Source: an uncultured Clostridia bacterium
GTDB taxonomy: Bacteria; Bacillota; Clostridia; Christensenellales; Borkfalkiaceae
Direction of reading: 5' to 3'
Assembly: GCA_944368925.1 (NCBI GenBank)
Contig: CALVXG010000002.1
Coordinates: 172,701-236,700, forward strand
DNA: 64,000 nucleotides
Positions 1 to 7,701 of the stretch are shown here, piece by piece. Numbering within the stretch: the first letter of the stretch is position 1; every line of letters begins with the position of its first letter. Under the pieces are notes generated by a model. That model was not told where the DNA came from. It made no database searches and worked only from the letters and a program-made list of their open reading frames with translations. The position numbers and the translations under genes are program-made.

Positions 1-444
1 AGCAAGAGTGACGCGCGCGGCGTGGTGCAGATTCTCAAGAACGAGGGGTATTTCGGCTCTTATGAGCTTATGCACGAACGTGTGGTAGCGCTTCTTGCGG
101 GCAAGGCGGCGGTAGAGATTAAGTACGGGCGTACGGATGTGGGGGCGTTTTCCGATATGGACAGGGCGTCCGCCATTTTGCAGCGGTTTATTACGGAATA
201 TGCCGTAGGCGGGTACGGGTTGCTGCGCCCGGTAAACCGTTACTGCATCGAATCTCCGCAGCAGGACGAGAAAATCATTGTCGAGCGCAGCGCCATGCTT
301 GCCCGTTGTTATGAAGAAACAAAAGATTTGCTTCGCAAGCATTGGGCGTTTGTCGAAAGGCTTGCCGCGGAGCTCGTAAAGAGAGATACACTCGTTTACG
401 AAGAAATCATCGCGTTGCGCGATGAAACGGAAAAAGCGGCATAG
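1..444 (+). CDS. FtsH-like AAA+ metalloprotease, C-terminal part (partial)
   Basis: The reading frame is open from base 1, so the gene begins outside the window; about 147 codons are visible. The piece resembles the helical M41 peptidase domain of FtsH-type membrane proteases: AGKAAVEIKYG, then GAFSDMDRA, matching the family pattern AGRAAEE...GASNDLERAT, followed by a helix ending ITEYAVGG. The AAA ATPase module and the HEXXH zinc site would lie upstream. FtsH proteins degrade membrane and regulatory proteins. The tail after residue 90 of the visible part, rich in Arg, Glu and Lys, is the usual helical end. The divergence from canonical FtsH, for example ITEYAVGGYG, suggests a paralogous AAA+/M41 protein rather than the housekeeping FtsH. 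Confidence 0.7.
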   Translation, partial: SKSDARGVVQILKNEGYFGSYELMHERVVALLAGKAAVEIKYGRTDVGAFSDMDRASAILQRFITEYAVGGYGLLRPVNRYCIESPQQDEKIIVERSAMLARCYEETKDLLRKHWAFVERLAAELVKRDTLVYEEIIALRDETEKAA

Positions 445-489
445 AAAAAAATTGTCGGGCGGGGTAAACCTGCCCGAAAGGAGAAAAAT

Positions 490-675
490 ATGATAGAAAC
501 AGCCATTCAGAGAGGAAAGTATGTGTACGTGTACGGGAACGGGAATCATTTGCTCTTCAGCCGTTTCGGTGAATTGTACGGGTTTACGTCTACGACGGTT
601 TCCGTCAAAAACGGAAAGTATGTCTATACGTACGATGCGCGCGGCTCGCAGAAGAGCTCGCATTTTGTGGGGTAA
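490..675 (+). CDS. Small uncharacterised protein (61 aa)
   Basis: A short gene preceded by a good ribosome site (GAAAGGAG, 6-7 bases before ATG). The product is rich in Tyr, Gly and Ser, with two similar stretches (GKYVYVYGNGN and GKYVYTYDARG) that look like a repeated beta-hairpin. There is no signal peptide, membrane helix or cysteine. It follows the protease gene by 45 bases and is probably cotranscribed; the strong hairpin at 784-823 would end the transcript. I do not recognise the family and propose no function. Confidence 0.6.
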   Translation: MIETAIQRGKYVYVYGNGNHLLFSRFGELYGFTSTTVSVKNGKYVYTYDARGSQKSSHFVG

Positions 676-783
676 GCGAAAGCAGTTTGCGTTTATGCCG
701 TTCGGAAGTTTTTCAAGCGGCATAAACGTTTTCAAAATTTTTATAATTTTCAGCATTTCGGCATGAAAGAGTTCAAAAGCCAA

Positions 784-823
784 AGGCGTGCCCCGCAGAA
801 TGAAAATTCTGCGGGGCACGCCT
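784..823. terminator. Strong hairpin terminator
   Basis: Two perfect 17-base arms (784-800 and 807-823) around a 6-base loop, followed by CTTTCTC. It lies after the small gene and before the next promoter. The T tract is weak, so termination strength is inferred from the very stable stem. Confidence 0.65.
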
Positions 824-939
824 CTTTCTCATGGGTTTGCCGACGTCGGTATTTTCGTGTACGGGGGCATAAAAAAGGCACGGCCGAAGGAAAGCGAAAG
901 AGGAGAAGACGCAATGTTTGTGAATGTGCGGGGAAATTA

Positions 940-968
940 TTGACAAAGCGAAAAAATTATACTATAGT
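940..968 (+). promoter_or_regulatory. Promoter of the YitT-family gene
   Basis: TTGACA (940-945), a 17-base spacer, and TATAGT (963-968). Near-consensus sigma-A type promoter about 60 bases before the start codon at 1029. The rest of 676-1028 holds only the hairpin terminator; short reading frames there have no ribosome site. Confidence 0.8.
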
Positions 969-1028
969 GAGACCGAAGCGCCGATAAGCGAAAAAAATAT
1001 ACAAAGAGGCGCTGTATAGTGAAGAGAT

Positions 1029-1976
1029 ATGAATGCAATAAAAGTAAAAAAAGAAGTGAAGTTGTTCTGTATCATGCTGATTTCTGCGGTTATATCGGCA
1101 GCGGGGTTGCATATATTTATTTATCCGACGAATTTTGCGCCCTGCGGAGTGGATGGGATCGCGACGGTTTTGCAGGCGGTAACCGGGATCAACGCAGGTA
1201 TTTTCAATTTTGCCATCAATCTGCCTCTGCTTGTGGCGGCATGGTTTATATTGAAGAAGCGATATGTGATTTATACGATTTTTTATACATTGGTCACGTC
1301 GGGTCTTTTGATTTTATTTGGCGAACTGCATGTATATCAGTATGTGAGTGAAAGGGACATGTTGTTGCCCGCGATCTTCGGAGGGATTGCGCAGGGGATG
1401 ACGGGGCTCATGCTGCGGATCGGTGCGTCGGCGGGAGGCATTGACGTAGTGGCATGTATGTTGCACAAAAAGTTTTCGCACAAGAACATAGAGAACATAA
1501 TAGCCCTGTTGAGTTATGTGATTGTGGTGATTTCGTATTTTGTGTACTGGGATCTGAACAGTATTCTTTTATCCGTAGTGGAGATTTTCGTATGCGAGAG
1601 GGTGACGGAAATTTTGTTGCGGGACAGGCGTCACGGAGTAAAGTTTGAAGTGGTGGCGGATGAGAGGTATTTGCAAGAGATCAAGCGTGCCATTTTATAC
1701 GATTTACGGCACGGTGCCACGGTGATGAAAGGCAGCGGCATGTTCATGGGGGAGAAGAAGAATGTCATTGTGTGTATTGTCAATTACAGGCAGATTCCGG
1801 AATTTTTGGAAATGATTTCGAAGTTTCCCGATGTATTTGTGTATTATTCCGACATATTAGGGATACGCGGGAATTTTGATTGGCGGAAAGAGGAAGAGAG
1901 TGAAGAAGATAAGCGTCGGCGGGAAATCAGACAAAGCACGGAAGAAAGTCAGAAAGAGATAGCCGAGGCGAAGTGA
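1029..1976 (+). CDS. YitT family membrane protein (DUF161/DUF2179)
   Basis: A 315-residue protein with the YitT layout: five or six hydrophobic helices in the first about 190 residues (YitT_membrane), including the conserved GGIDVVA segment and the family's N-terminal PTNFAPCGVDGIATVLQ-like stretch, then a soluble DUF2179 domain (VKFEVVADERY to about residue 280) and a charged Glu/Lys/Arg tail. Members are common in Bacillota; their molecular role is not settled, and the C-terminal domain is thought to bind a small ligand. The chosen start follows GAAGAGAT and the promoter at 940-968. The gene appears to be monocistronic. Confidence 0.9.
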   Translation: MNAIKVKKEVKLFCIMLISAVISAAGLHIFIYPTNFAPCGVDGIATVLQAVTGINAGIFNFAINLPLLVAAWFILKKRYVIYTIFYTLVTSGLLILFGELHVYQYVSERDMLLPAIFGGIAQGMTGLMLRIGASAGGIDVVACMLHKKFSHKNIENIIALLSYVIVVISYFVYWDLNSILLSVVEIFVCERVTEILLRDRRHGVKFEVVADERYLQEIKRAILYDLRHGATVMKGSGMFMGEKKNVIVCIVNYRQIPEFLEMISKFPDVFVYYSDILGIRGNFDWRKEEESEEDKRRREIRQSTEESQKEIAEAK

Positions 1977-1993
1977 AAGGGATGAAAAGCTGC

Positions 1994-2040
1994 TTCCCGC
2001 ATGTTTTCCGGCATGATTTTTTAAGATGCGGAAATTTTTA
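1994..2040 (+). terminator. Probable terminator after the YitT gene
   Basis: Imperfect stem TTCCCGCAT / ATGCGGAA enclosing a smaller GCATG...CATG repeat, followed by ATTTTTATGTTT. Modest stem, reasonable T-rich tail. Confidence 0.45.
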
Positions 2041-2090
2041 TGTTTCGATAGGGACAGTATTGCTTTCGCGCATTTTGCGGAAGGGGTTTC

Positions 2091-2228
2091 ATGATTGAAA
2101 GAATATCGGCAGACGGGCGGAGGAGAAAAAGACGCAGACAGAATGCAGAAAAGCGAGAAATCGGACTAAGTTTTAAACAGGCTTTTTCAGAACAAAGCCG
2201 ATTGATTCAAAAAACGGAAAAGGAATAA
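2091..2228 (+). CDS. Candidate small basic protein (45 aa)
   Basis: ATG at 2091 follows GGAAGGGG at a suitable distance. The 45-residue product is very basic at its start (GRRRKRRRQ) and ends before a clear hairpin terminator at 2258-2306. No homology is recognised, and a reading frame this short can occur by chance; the ribosome site and terminator are the only support. Confidence 0.25.
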   Translation: MIERISADGRRRKRRRQNAEKREIGLSFKQAFSEQSRLIQKTEKE

Positions 2229-2257
2229 GGGGGACTGTTCTTTTGATCTTCTCTTAT

Positions 2258-2316
2258 ACGGCGCATTCGGAACCCGCGCTCAAAATGCGGATTCCGAATG
2301 CGCCGTTGTTTTGTTT
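2258..2316 (+). terminator. Hairpin terminator
   Basis: Perfect 15-base arms at 2258-2272 and 2292-2306 with a second small stem in the loop, followed by TGTTTTGTTT. Confidence 0.65.
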
Positions 2317-2454
2317 ATGGAGAGCATTCTTTTGATCGGAAAACTTCGCTTTGTATCGCCTGTAAGAGGGGGGTGTCCGTTTTTTAAGCGGCGGCTTCGT
2401 TTGTTTGCAGACATTTCGGTTGTTCATTCGCTATAATACATTTTTACTTATCTA

Positions 2455-2483
2455 TTGACACAGCAACGGGTTGGTGTTATGAT
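2455..2483 (+). promoter_or_regulatory. Promoter of the small lipoprotein gene cluster
   Basis: TTGACA (2455-2460), 17-base spacer, TATGAT (2478-2483) with an extended TG motif just before it. It points to the broken lipoprotein gene at 2562 and probably drives the following genes too. Outside this promoter and the hairpin before it, 2317-2561 shows nothing further. Confidence 0.75.
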
Positions 2484-2561
2484 ATATATGTGCAATGATT
2501 TGTGAAAAGATACAAAGTTTGTCTTTTCGTGAAAAAATATTTTAGTAAATGGGGAGGAAGT

Positions 2562-3072
2562 ATGAAATAAGTAAAGCGGATGGCCGTGATAATGGGCACG
2601 ATTCTGCTGTGTGCAGAAGTTTTTTGCGGGTGTGATAACGGAAAAAAATTCAGAAATAGGAGATGGGCCGCTTTATACCTTGGAAGAGATATATGAAGCG
2701 CAGGTGATTCAACGGCGCGACTTTCTGAACATTGCCTATTATAACGGCGATATAGAGAGAAATAAAAAAGAAATGAAAAATTTTGAGCCGGAACCTTTCG
2801 AGGATTTGAGCGAGGAAATATCGCTGAAAATTCGGGAATGCGTGGCGGAAGGCTATCGTAACGACGGAACTGCTCCGGAGGCGACATCTGAAAACATTTT
2901 TATAAAAAAATATCTTGGTTATTACAATGGATATTATGCCGTTCGTTATTTAAACAATCTATCAATCAGACCGGATGTAATAACAGATCCCGAAGATTAT
3001 ATTGAGAAAATTGACGGCATCAAATTTTGTTATTGGCAGACAAGTAAAATTTATTTTTGGAAAGAGAATTAA
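2562..3072 (+). pseudogene. Broken small lipoprotein gene (stop at codon 3 plus frameshift)
   Basis: A strong ribosome site (GGGGAGGAAG) precedes ATG at 2562. The frame reads Met-Lys-stop, then Val-Lys-Arg and a hydrophobic signal ending in the lipobox-like VFCGC followed by DNG. The signal peptide is therefore intact apart from a TAA at codon 3. At a run of seven A near 2641-2647 the frame breaks: removing one A joins the signal to the body, which is open to 3072 and includes LYTLEEIYEAQ and ends YWQTSKIYFWKEN. The body resembles the next gene (LYTLQEAY), so the two are paralogues. The body alone could start at GTG 2611, but that would lack the signal. Most likely an inactive lipoprotein gene. 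Confidence 0.7.
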
Positions 3073-3081
3073 GGAGAGGGA

Positions 3082-3606
3082 ATAAAAACGAAAAGGATTA
3101 ATTTATTGGTCGGAATGTTACTGGCAGCAGCTATGGTATTGTCGGTCGGTTTAGGGGTGCTTGTCGGATGTGGCGGCAGTAACGGGGAATTGTATACGTT
3201 ACAGGAAGCATATGCAAACGGTTGGCTGACAAAAGATGATATAATGGAGGTTTGTTACGAACGGTTTGGTGAAGTTTGGCTTGGAGAGAATCTTGACAGT
3301 GATTCGTGGGTCAGGTATGAATATGTTCCGAAACATACAAGACAGGAACTAGATAAATCAGTTGAAAATGATATAAAAAAGGCGTATTATTCCATCCATA
3401 AAAGTGAATTTTTTGATAAAGATGGGAATGAGCTTGGAGGGGGCGAGGATTTATCTGTACAATATTTTGGTACATATAATGATTCCTATGTGATTGTTAT
3501 GAAATGTTCTCTTTGGGAGATAGGACTAGTGGCGGCGCCTACGTTTTTAGCAGGAGTGGCATGGTGGGAAACAGGGGAAGGCTTTTTGGTATATCGGGTT
3601 AATTAA
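3082..3606 (+). CDS. Small lipoprotein, probable ATA start codon
   Basis: AAGGAGAGGG is followed not by ATG but by ATA at 3082; from there the frame reads KTKRINLLVG and a hydrophobic stretch to the lipobox LVGC, a classical lipoprotein signal. Starting at the internal TTG (3106) or ATG (3115) would remove the positively charged n-region. The start is therefore either a rare ATA codon or a mutated ATG. The mature part begins GGSNGELYTLQEAYANG, like the preceding paralogue, with no recognisable enzyme motif. It is presumably anchored to the outer face of the membrane. The function is unknown, and the gene may be silenced by the start-codon change. Confidence 0.6.
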   Translation: MKTKRINLLVGMLLAAAMVLSVGLGVLVGCGGSNGELYTLQEAYANGWLTKDDIMEVCYERFGEVWLGENLDSDSWVRYEYVPKHTRQELDKSVENDIKKAYYSIHKSEFFDKDGNELGGGEDLSVQYFGTYNDSYVIVMKCSLWEIGLVAAPTFLAGVAWWETGEGFLVYRVN

Positions 3607-3627
3607 AAAATGTAAGGGGGCTAAAAT

Positions 3628-3700
3628 CAGACAGAAGAGGTCTGCGGCATTTATGATTGGCAGATAAGTCCGATTTGTTTTTGGGAAGGAATTTTATCAG
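3628..3700 (+). pseudogene. 3' remnant of a third related lipoprotein gene
   Basis: Translating this stretch gives GIYDWQISPICFWEG, which matches the end of the gene at 2562-3072 (GIKFCYWQTSKIYFWKE). No start, no full frame. It appears to be the surviving tail of another copy lost by recombination. Confidence 0.5.
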
Positions 3701-3709
3701 GAGGATAAT

Positions 3710-4207
3710 ATGATAAAGAAATTAGCTATTGTTATTATAAGTTTATTGATAGGAATGACATGTATTGCTTGTCAACCCGCCGGATCAATTCGTTTTCAGG
3801 TAGATCGTTTTGGAGGCATATTTCAGGCTAAAGACGGGCGACCTGTTGGTATTTTTCATTCACAAGAAGAAGTAAAGACTTTTTTTGAAAACTACGATTT
3901 AATATGGGACAATTTACCTGTTTGGGAAGAATATTCAAACGATTTTTTTAAAGAGAATGCTTTGGTATTTTATTCCTGTAGCCGAGACGATCAAAGCATA
4001 AAACGCTCAATTCATAATGTATATATTAACCAAAACACATTAATGCTTGATATCGTAGAAGAAGTGCCCGAATCAAGAGTGCATGGCGACAAAATTGATA
4101 TCAACTTAGATTCGGTATTTTTAACATTTCTTATAGAAGTAAACCAAACGGATATTATAGACATAAATAAAGTGGATGCAGAGTTTCGTTTTGAAATAAT
4201 AAAATAA
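3710..4207 (+). CDS. Small lipoprotein of unknown function
   Basis: ATG at 3710 follows CAGGAGGATAAT. The 165-residue product has a short charged start (MIKKLA), a hydrophobic core and the lipobox CIAC, so it should be lipidated and face outward. The mature part is acidic and mixed alpha/beta, with no motif I can name. It is the only undamaged member of the local lipoprotein group, although its sequence differs from the other two. No terminator in the plus direction is evident directly after it. Confidence 0.75.
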   Translation: MIKKLAIVIISLLIGMTCIACQPAGSIRFQVDRFGGIFQAKDGRPVGIFHSQEEVKTFFENYDLIWDNLPVWEEYSNDFFKENALVFYSCSRDDQSIKRSIHNVYINQNTLMLDIVEEVPESRVHGDKIDINLDSVFLTFLIEVNQTDIIDINKVDAEFRFEIIK

Positions 4208-4265
4208 AATTGCAGGAAGGGAAAAGTAAGCAAGTCAACCAAATTGTTTGACAAAATCATAAAAA

Positions 4266-4296
4266 AGGGGGTGCTGTCATTGTTTGGCAGCGCCCC
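4266..4296 (-). terminator. Hairpin with T tract on the minus strand
   Basis: A stem of about 10 pairs (GGGGGTGCTG with CAGCGCCCCC, one G-T pair). Read on the minus strand it is followed by six T. No minus-strand gene feeds it, so it is probably a leftover of a larger element. Confidence 0.4.
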
Positions 4297-4310
4297 CCGA
4301 AATGGTCGGG

Positions 4311-4526
4311 GCCGGATCCGATCCGACGAATGACGGAGGCAGAGGAATCAAGAAATTGCGAAATATGCCCCAAAATGTCCGAAAAGCCCATAAAAAGTGT
4401 CGCTTTTTGTATATTTTTCCGTCTGGTTTACCTTCGTAAAAAACAGATAGTATAATTACGCAGAAAGTTGGTTTCAGCAGCAACGGAAACCGCAGGGGCG
4501 CGCCGATCGGCGCGCCCCTTTTTGAA
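4311..4526. repeat. Dispersed non-coding repeat unit, copy A
   Basis: About 200 bases that match 35596-35802: a tRNA-like edge (GACGAATGACGGAG), a shared middle (AAGAAATTGC, CCCATAAAAA) and a final GC-rich hairpin containing GGCGCGCC with a T-rich tail (4496-4526). No credible coding frame. The remaining bases 4527-4654 show nothing recognisable. Confidence 0.65.
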
Positions 4527-4654
4527 TGAAAACAGGTCGCTATCCCTCTTCCGCACGTGCTTTGATGTGTGCTTTGCGCATCAAAGCTATTGTTTTTAAA
4601 TGACAGAACAGATTTCGAAATGTTAAAAAAAGAAAGATAGTGTGAAAATTCAGA

Positions 4655-4683
4655 TTGAAAAATATTTTTAAATTTCTTATAAT
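4655..4683 (+). promoter_or_regulatory. Promoter of the first glycan operon
   Basis: TTGAAA (4655-4660), 17-base spacer, TATAAT (4678-4683). It lies about 260 bases before the first gene of the operon, which leaves a long untranslated leader. A second TATAAT at 4842-4847 has no convincing -35. Confidence 0.75.
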
Positions 4684-4872
4684 AATAGATGTGACTGCGG
4701 CGGGCGGCGGATAACGTACACGCAAAGCGGGTATTTAGGGGAAAGAGTGCATAGGAGTGTGCAGTCAGGCGAAATGCGTATGTGTTAAAAAACGATAAAT
4801 ATAAATCAAAATATGAAATGAGAAAAGCGTACGGGCGGGTATATAATAAAAATACAAAAAGGTAAAATTGCG

Positions 4873-4917
4873 GCAGCCGATTTCTTTCTGATAAGGGAGG
4901 CGGTTGCGGTTTTTTTG
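4873..4917 (+). promoter_or_regulatory. Possible leader attenuator
   Basis: In the leader, GCAGCCG (4873-4879) can pair with CGGTTGC (4901-4907), followed by GG and seven T. This terminator-like shape ends about 27 bases before the start codon, so it could control entry into the operon. No riboswitch class is recognised. Confidence 0.35.
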
Positions 4918-4944
4918 TGAACAGATCAAAACCAGGAGGTAAAG

Positions 4945-7701
4945 ATGAGTACGAAGAGCAAGACAATACTGACGTTTTTAAGCGTAGTTATTTTTTGTTT
5001 TGCGATGGCGGTGCTGACGGCGGTATCGGCGGGAGTGCAGGCCGAAGAGAGCGTGCCGCTGCAGGTCACGGACGTGCAGCTGTTGCGGAATCAGGACAAC
5101 GGGGCGAATCATTGGCTGGTGATTTATTTTAATCAGAACGTGGTTTCGCATACGACCCCGGGAAATGTCAGCAACGAAGAAGTGCGCAGCAAGCTGACGA
5201 TCAACGGGAAATCTGTTTACGCGTACGAAGCGGAGGACAAGTTGGCGACGGCGTGTTATTACAACTATCCGACGGGGCAGAATCTGATCCGTGTGAACAT
5301 ACCTGTCAGCGCATTTACGGCGGTATTCAACAGTGATGCGGAGACGGGGGAAGTTCTGAACACGGAGATCGTGTTGCAGGCGGGCATGCAGTTTGAGAAC
5401 GGGGTGACCGTAGCGGAAGACATATCTTTCACGTACTATGCGGCGGCGGACACGTTTTTATTGCCGGGGCAGGACATAGCATCGATCGCGACGAATGTGG
5501 AAGCGGTGCATTATTATGTGAATGTGAAGCATCTGCGGATCTACTTTGACGCTCCGGTCGGCTCGGCGACGACGACGACGGAGATCGCGCAGAAAGCGAT
5601 GGAGAAAATACTGATCAACGGGGTATCGGTGAAGCAGCGCAATCTGGAGCTTTACATGGATCCTGCGTCCATTATCGGGCCGTCTTCTACGGAAGGCAAC
5701 TGGTTCGAGTGGGTAGACGGAGAGGATGTCTGGGGCGGAGAAACGGGGCATCTGAACTGTCGGTATATGATAAGGATCAGTCTGGACTCGTCGACGGGGA
5801 GTTACAATCTCAAGAGGGACGGCACGGACGTTATAGAATTTTTGCCGGGGTTAAAGACGGCGAACGGGAAGGTGCTTCTCAATTCAGTCGTTTTTAAGTT
5901 GACGGAAGACGGGTTTAACCGTGTCGGCTGGCTTGACAGCGTGGTGGATGAATGGGACAAAGCGCAGAATATTGTAGAAACGGATTATACGCTTTCGCGC
6001 GGCGAAGGCAATTGTGCGCAGCTGCGGATCATTCCTACGGGCGAGTACAGCCCCGTATCTTCGGAGCAAGTTTTCAGTGCTTCGGAGATCAGCATGTATT
6101 TTTCGCAGATCGAGATGAACGGGCAATCGGTGTCTTCCATTGCGGGGGTACAGGTAAGCGGATATGAGATCGAAGACGGAAAATACGGATTACTCATCAC
6201 TTTTCCTGAAAATTTTGTAAAGTTTGACGGAACGGACACGTTTGCGTTTTTAGGCGGGTACGTATTCCCGAACGGAAACGATTCGCGGGCGGAGACGGTG
6301 ACGTTTTCCAACGCGCCGCTGACGGCGGAAGCGTCCTACGATGCGCAGACGGGCAAGACGAGCGTGGTGCTCAAAACGGAAAAGGCGGTCGGATCGGCGG
6401 GGGAATACGCTGCGCTGACGGCGGGGGATCATGCGCTCACGGCGGAAAGCACGGAAGGAAACGAGATCCGGTTCAGTATGGCGGGGCAGTTGCAGGAAGG
6501 CGACGTGCTCACGGTTCCCAAGGGGACGCTGGACGGCAGAGGGTATGCGGCGGCAAAGGATATGGAGTACGTATACCATGCGGATACGGGGCTTTTGATT
6601 TCGCGGGAGCCGTCCTCCTATTTTCTGATCGACAAAGTGAATGCGGTGAAGAACCAGGACGGCGGACGGAACAGCTGGGTGGTCATCGATTTCCGTGAAG
6701 CGGTGGTAAATTACAGCGGCTATCCTTATTTGGTGACGGGGAACGAAACGGAAAATTACGGATACATTACCTTAAACGGGAGGCCGGTGACGGAAGCTGC
6801 GGACACGGCGGAGAATGCGGGGCTGAATGTGTATTGGACGAGCGCGATGCAGCTGCAGATCGTGATCCCGTCGGGGAACGAGCTTTTGGATTTCGGAAAG
6901 CCGCTCACGATCCGCGTGGCGGAGGAATTCCGCACGTCGCTGAATGCGGGAGCGCAGGGCGTATTCGAGCAGACTTTGCGTGAGTACAGCGACCGCGACG
7001 GAATGTGGAAGGAAGTCTTTTCCGAAAGCGGGAAGCTGTTTGACACGAACGACGGTCTGGCCGTGACGGATGTGGGAGCCTATACGGACGAAGGGGAAAA
7101 CGTATCGATCGCGATCACGTTCAACCAGGACATAGCCTACGGATATTTCCCGCACGCGAACAGCACGGCGACGTTTATGAGCAGCATGCTGCAGCAGTAC
7201 TATACGCAGAACGAGATCAAGTATTTTGTGTACAACGGTCTGGGCGACAGTATCCGCGACAATATACTTTTGGACGGCAAGAGTATTTGGGAGCGCATGG
7301 AAGAGGAAGACAGTGCGCTGATGAACCAATACGTGATGGTGCATTACGGGACGGTCGGCACGACGACGATGCAGATTTTTATCAACAAGAAGAGCAAGAG
7401 CATTGATTTTATCGATGCGACGAAGGAGCATACGCTGACGGTCAAGGCGGGGTTCCAGGTTCCGAACGGCGGAACGGTGGCGCAAGACATGACGTTTGTT
7501 TACAATCCTGCGGCGAAGACGTGGGCGCTGCAGGGCGGAGAAGAGGAGCAGGAAATTCCCGTCGATGCAGGGCAGAGCAGTTATCCGATCGCGGGGAGCG
7601 GCTGCGGCGGCGCGGCGGTGCAGGCGGTATTGCCTGCGGCGGCGGTGTTGTTGGGACTGGCAGGCGTAATGTTGCGTAGAAGAGGGAGAAAACAGGCATG
7701 A
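4945..7701 (+). CDS. Large surface protein with repeated modules and C-terminal anchor
   Basis: A 918-residue exported protein; ATG follows AGGAGG. It has an N-terminal signal peptide (about residues 1-35, ending GVQAEE) and at least two related modules of about 300 residues. Module one begins VTDVQLLRNQDNG and module two begins IDKVNAVKNQDGG; each continues into a hydrophobic strand and a Tyr/Asn/Gly-rich beta region. The C-terminus is a three-part sorting signal: AGSGCGG, a hydrophobic helix and RRRGRK. First gene of the glycan operon, overlapping the next by four bases (ATGA). It has no catalytic motif I can name and is more likely a glycan-binding or scaffold surface protein. The paralogous surface protein at 15561 carries a similar anchor. 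Confidence 0.75.
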   Translation: MSTKSKTILTFLSVVIFCFAMAVLTAVSAGVQAEESVPLQVTDVQLLRNQDNGANHWLVIYFNQNVVSHTTPGNVSNEEVRSKLTINGKSVYAYEAEDKLATACYYNYPTGQNLIRVNIPVSAFTAVFNSDAETGEVLNTEIVLQAGMQFENGVTVAEDISFTYYAAADTFLLPGQDIASIATNVEAVHYYVNVKHLRIYFDAPVGSATTTTEIAQKAMEKILINGVSVKQRNLELYMDPASIIGPSSTEGNWFEWVDGEDVWGGETGHLNCRYMIRISLDSSTGSYNLKRDGTDVIEFLPGLKTANGKVLLNSVVFKLTEDGFNRVGWLDSVVDEWDKAQNIVETDYTLSRGEGNCAQLRIIPTGEYSPVSSEQVFSASEISMYFSQIEMNGQSVSSIAGVQVSGYEIEDGKYGLLITFPENFVKFDGTDTFAFLGGYVFPNGNDSRAETVTFSNAPLTAEASYDAQTGKTSVVLKTEKAVGSAGEYAALTAGDHALTAESTEGNEIRFSMAGQLQEGDVLTVPKGTLDGRGYAAAKDMEYVYHADTGLLISREPSSYFLIDKVNAVKNQDGGRNSWVVIDFREAVVNYSGYPYLVTGNETENYGYITLNGRPVTEAADTAENAGLNVYWTSAMQLQIVIPSGNELLDFGKPLTIRVAEEFRTSLNAGAQGVFEQTLREYSDRDGMWKEVFSESGKLFDTNDGLAVTDVGAYTDEGENVSIAITFNQDIAYGYFPHANSTATFMSSMLQQYYTQNEIKYFVYNGLGDSIRDNILLDGKSIWERMEEEDSALMNQYVMVHYGTVGTTTMQIFINKKSKSIDFIDATKEHTLTVKAGFQVPNGGTVAQDMTFVYNPAAKTWALQGGEEEQEIPVDAGQSSYPIAGSGCGGAAVQAVLPAAAVLLGLAGVMLRRRGRKQA

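Noticed and set aside
763-987. A 74-codon plus-strand frame after the small gene
   Set aside because: It runs through the terminator hairpin and into the next promoter, and has a very basic, unnatural composition.
4277-4966. A 229-codon minus-strand frame in the non-coding repeat and leader region
   Set aside because: No ribosome site, unnatural composition, and it crosses a promoter and a dispersed repeat.
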